Source of the DNA: Candidatus Parcubacteria bacterium
GTDB taxonomy: Bacteria; Patescibacteriota; Saccharimonadia; Saccharimonadales; Saccharimonadaceae
Length of the DNA: 20,825 bases
NCBI GenBank assembly: GCA_023391075.1
Contig: JAEWBQ010000026.1
Span: forward strand, 1-20,825
Reading direction: 5' to 3'
Part shown: positions 20,771 through 20,825 of the stretch, in pieces
Position numbering within the stretch: the first letter of the stretch is position 1
How the letters are laid out: each line of letters begins with the position of its first letter
Made by a program: the position numbers and the translations under genes
Notes under the pieces: generated by a model
Database searches by the model: none
What the model was told of the DNA's origin: nothing
The model's input: the letters and a program-made list of their open reading frames with translations, nothing else

Positions 20771-20825
20771 ATGGACAACGTATTTCAAGTAATTATTAAC
20801 GGCTTAGTGACCATCATCCAGGCGA
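20771..20825 (+). CDS. Partial gene, N-terminal 18 residues only
   Basis: ATG 20771, one base after the hrcA stop, with an AGGAGGT ribosome binding site at 20756-20762; runs off the right edge. The visible protein is MDNVFQVIINGLVTIIQA, hydrophobic and unlike the acidic start of GrpE. It is probably co-transcribed with hrcA. Family unknown. Confidence 0.6.
   Translation, partial: MDNVFQVIINGLVTIIQA

Noticed and set aside
1..20825. CRISPR arrays, insertion sequences, transposases, phage genes or rRNA
   Set aside because: Read through both strands without finding regular spaced repeats, transposase motifs, terminal inverted repeats or rRNA signatures.

Overview
The window is GC-rich, gene-dense chromosome. 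It most likely comes from a member of the Candidate Phyla Radiation, with Candidatus Saccharibacteria (TM7) the best guess. The reasons are the type IV prepilins of the 'GFTIVELLIVI.VIAILAAI' type, the compact tilS-ftsH-murJ-lepA-gmk core block, short versions of TilS and HrcA, several start codons only 6-10 bases after a -10 hexamer (apparently leaderless mRNAs), and many small proteins of no recognisable family. TGA is used as a stop (murJ, tilS, second pilin), so the code looks standard. The taxonomic call is inference from gene content, not from a marker-gene tree.

Left part (1-2.3 kb): a partial membrane protein on the minus strand, a free-standing 49-residue gene with its own terminator, a YggT-like membrane protein overlapping tail-to-tail with an endonuclease/exonuclease/phosphatase-fold hydrolase, and a small membrane-anchored protein with a Thr/Pro/Ala tail. 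At 2.3-6.0 kb an ArsR-type regulator lacking any cysteine sits directly before an MMPL/RND exporter, and a YihY/BrkB membrane protein converges on that exporter.

Middle part (6.1-10.5 kb): an accessory-looking stretch. It holds an orphan minus-strand gene, a membrane-anchored protein ending in five cysteine-pair repeats, a tRNA-Met with a degenerate tRNA-like sequence between it and its promoter, an orphan 222-residue gene, and a three-gene overlapping cassette ending in a Y-family DNA polymerase. The cassette has a leader of about 180 bases with a direct repeat and a hairpin that covers its ribosome binding site.

Right part (10.5-20.8 kb): two four-cysteine prepilins flank a 56-residue membrane protein that overlaps the second one. 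That pilin overlaps tilS (lysidine synthase) by four bases. Then come ftsH (membrane protease), murJ (lipid II flippase), lepA (EF4) and a guanylate kinase. After these lie two tandem paralogous, membrane-anchored proteins of unknown family and a short hrcA under a CIRCE operator that contains its -35 box. A further gene begins just before the right edge, and its visible start does not resemble grpE.

The best candidates for undescribed biology are the polymerase cassette with two unknown small partners, the cysteine-repeat protein, the tandem paralogs before hrcA, the pilin / small membrane protein unit, the tRNA-like sequence, and the leaderless-promoter pattern.
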